Position numbers and translations under genes: made by a program. From assembly GCF_934725225.1 (NCBI RefSeq), contig NZ_CAKVAM010000003.1, positions 186,001-250,000 of the forward strand: 64,000 bases of DNA, written 5' to 3'. Each line of letters starts with the position of its first letter. Positions within the stretch are counted from its first letter, which is position 1. The notes under the pieces were generated by a model. The model ran no database searches. It was given only the letters and a program-made list of their open reading frames with translations, and was not told the origin of the DNA. The DNA comes from an uncultured Treponema sp. (GTDB lineage Bacteria; Spirochaetota; Spirochaetia; Treponematales; Treponemataceae). This document shows positions 62,706 to 64,000 of the stretch, in pieces.

Positions 62706-64000
62706 ATGTTAAATTTTCTTTACACAGTAATAATTTATCCGCTTATTCAGATAATCGAGTTTTCCTTTGTACTTTTTGACAGCGTTTTTAAGAACGAAGG
62801 AATTGCAGTTATCGGTGTAAGCCTTGCGGTTTCTATTCTTTGCCTCCCGCTTTATATTGTGGCCGAGCATTGGCAGCAGATTCAGCGTGACACGGAAAAA
62901 AAACTTGATCCGGGAATCCAGCGAATCAAGTCTGTTTTTAAAGGCGATGAGCAGTACATGATTCTTACAACTTTCTACAAAGAAAATCATTACCATCCGC
63001 TTATGGCATTGCGCTCATCATTCGGACTTTTGATTCAGATTCCGTTTTTTATGGCGGCATATTCCTTTCTTTCAAACCTTGAATCTTTGCGCGGCTATTC
63101 GTTCCTTTTTATAAAAGACATGGGCGCACAGGACGCGCTTTTTTCAATCGGTGGATTTCCAATCAATGTGCTTCCAATCGCGATGACGCTCATAAATATT
63201 GTTGCTGGTGCGGTTTACACAAAAGGATTCAAATTCAAGGACAAGATCACAATTTACGCAATGGCTTTGATTTTCCTTGTAATTCTTTATTCATCTCCAG
63301 CAGGACTCGTTCTTTATTGGACGATGAACAATGTTTTCTCTCTTGTAAAAAATATCTTCTATAAGATTAAAAATCCTGCAAAAGTTCTATATGTTGTTTT
63401 TGCGGCCGCAATTTTCGGTTTGGACGGCTACGTTCTTTTTGTTCATCATGGATTTTTGCACAAGCGAATTCTGCTTGCAACAGTTGCAACTTTGATTTTG
63501 GCAGTACCTTTTGTTGTAAAATTAATCTCGCATCTTTTGGACACAACTTTAAAACCGCTCACAGAAAACAAAAAAGCACGGTTTGGAATTTTCTTTGTTT
63601 CAAGCATTGCGCTTTGCCTTTTCGCAGGAACTGTAATTCCTTCGTTTATAATAGGTTCTTCCCCTGTTGAATTTTCAAATATTGACGGACATGGCTCACC
63701 GCTTTATTTTATCTACAATTCCACAACACAGACTTTCGGGCTTTTTGTGTTCTGGATGAGTTGTGTTTACTTCTTGTTCAACGAACGCATTCAGGCTGGA
63801 TTCGCAGTTGTAATGCCAGTTCTGCTTTTTGTTGCCTTGATTGATGTATTTGTTTTTTCAGGCGACTATGGAACTCTTTCGCGTCTTATAACTTTTGCGG
63901 AAAGCATTGATTCAGCTCCGCTATGGCAGATAACCATTAATTTGTTATGCATAATTTTCGCGGTCTGCATTCCTTTTCTTCTTCTTAAATTCAAAAAAGA
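62706..64000 (+). CDS. YidC/Oxa1-like fusion protein, copy 2 (5' part, runs off window)
   Basis: An open frame of 431 codons reads to the edge from ATG 62706. It matches the copy at 55905 along its whole visible length: EGIAVIGVSLAVSILCLPLY, KGDEQYMILTTFYKENHYHP, LRSSFGLLIQIPFFMAAYSF and SSPAGLVLYWTMNNVFSLVK, then the same helical segment. The sulfatase-type part would lie outside the window. TATAAT is at 62666-62671 and AAAGG precedes the ATG, so this copy has a normal leader. The TAXI operon sits between the two copies. Confidence 0.75.
   Translation, partial: MLNFLYTVIIYPLIQIIEFSFVLFDSVFKNEGIAVIGVSLAVSILCLPLYIVAEHWQQIQRDTEKKLDPGIQRIKSVFKGDEQYMILTTFYKENHYHPLMALRSSFGLLIQIPFFMAAYSFLSNLESLRGYSFLFIKDMGAQDALFSIGGFPINVLPIAMTLINIVAGAVYTKGFKFKDKITIYAMALIFLVILYSSPAGLVLYWTMNNVFSLVKNIFYKIKNPAKVLYVVFAAAIFGLDGYVLFVHHGFLHKRILLATVATLILAVPFVVKLISHLLDTTLKPLTENKKARFGIFFVSSIALCLFAGTVIPSFIIGSSPVEFSNIDGHGSPLYFIYNSTTQTFGLFVFWMSCVYFLFNERIQAGFAVVMPVLLFVALIDVFVFSGDYGTLSRLITFAESIDSAPLWQITINLLCIIFAVCIPFLLLKFKK

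Overview
The window is a contiguous piece of a low-GC spirochaete chromosome, most probably a saccharolytic gut or rumen Treponema. The evidence is the gene families (DUF4912 next to a GH57 enzyme, the NifU-like/GGGtGRT pair, a TAXI-TRAP cluster with DUF1850, a Wzi-like porin, expanded PF09820 ATPases), AT-rich codon use and treponeme-like proteins. The species cannot be fixed from sequence alone.

Layout. 1-5.5 kb: end of a DUF4954 gene, a degenerate M16-type protein, 5-formyl-THF cyclo-ligase, a dGTPase-like HD protein and a Cys-cluster protein. 5.5-8.5 kb: a galactan locus (CBM61-like secreted protein, two-domain lipoprotein, GH53 endo-galactanase) behind a clear promoter. 8.5-9.3 kb: non-coding, with a hairpin-rich leader before an HU-like/DUF4469 gene. 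10-19 kb: transketolase, PTS EIIA, nitroreductase, acetolactate synthase, DUF4912 and GH57. 19-23.5 kb: a VTC/DUF4956/CotH operon and a divergent second CotH gene. 23.5-31 kb: the NifU-like/GGGtGRT pair, Lon, adenine deaminase and a broken sensor kinase. 31-32.3 kb: a 56-aa ORF plus a GNAT-like gene beside tRNA-Leu(GAG). 32.3-55.8 kb: a large surface-polysaccharide region (Wzi, two Wzx flippases, Glf, many glycosyltransferases, an acyltransferase, FdtA/FdtB amino-sugar enzymes, a GtrB-like transferase, paired EmrE-like transporters and a GT-C enzyme), interrupted by PF09820 ATPases, DUF6078 and a DUF4160/DUF2442 pair. 55.9-64 kb: two paralogous proteins with a YidC/Oxa1-like N-terminus (the complete one carries a sulfatase-type domain) flanking a TAXI-TRAP operon.

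The strongest unifying signal is five long G/C homopolymers (8-11 nt), all in or next to envelope or extracellular-glycan genes. As written, two put their gene out of frame (a lipoprotein and an acyltransferase), one lies between divergent promoters of the CotH/VTC genes, one controls whether a capsule transferase ends in an ATGA overlap with the next glycosyltransferase, and one lies in the C-terminus of a YidC-sulfatase fusion. This looks like a set of phase-variable contingency loci acting on the cell surface.

Other notable points are an in-frame TAG that removes the last 22 residues of the GH53 galactanase, a dispersed palindromic TGTCATT repeat, an 18-codon copy of the GGGtGRT C-terminus with its own ribosome site, several promoters whose -10 box ends only 5-9 nt before the ATG, and a 22-bp tandem repeat after the DUF6078 gene.
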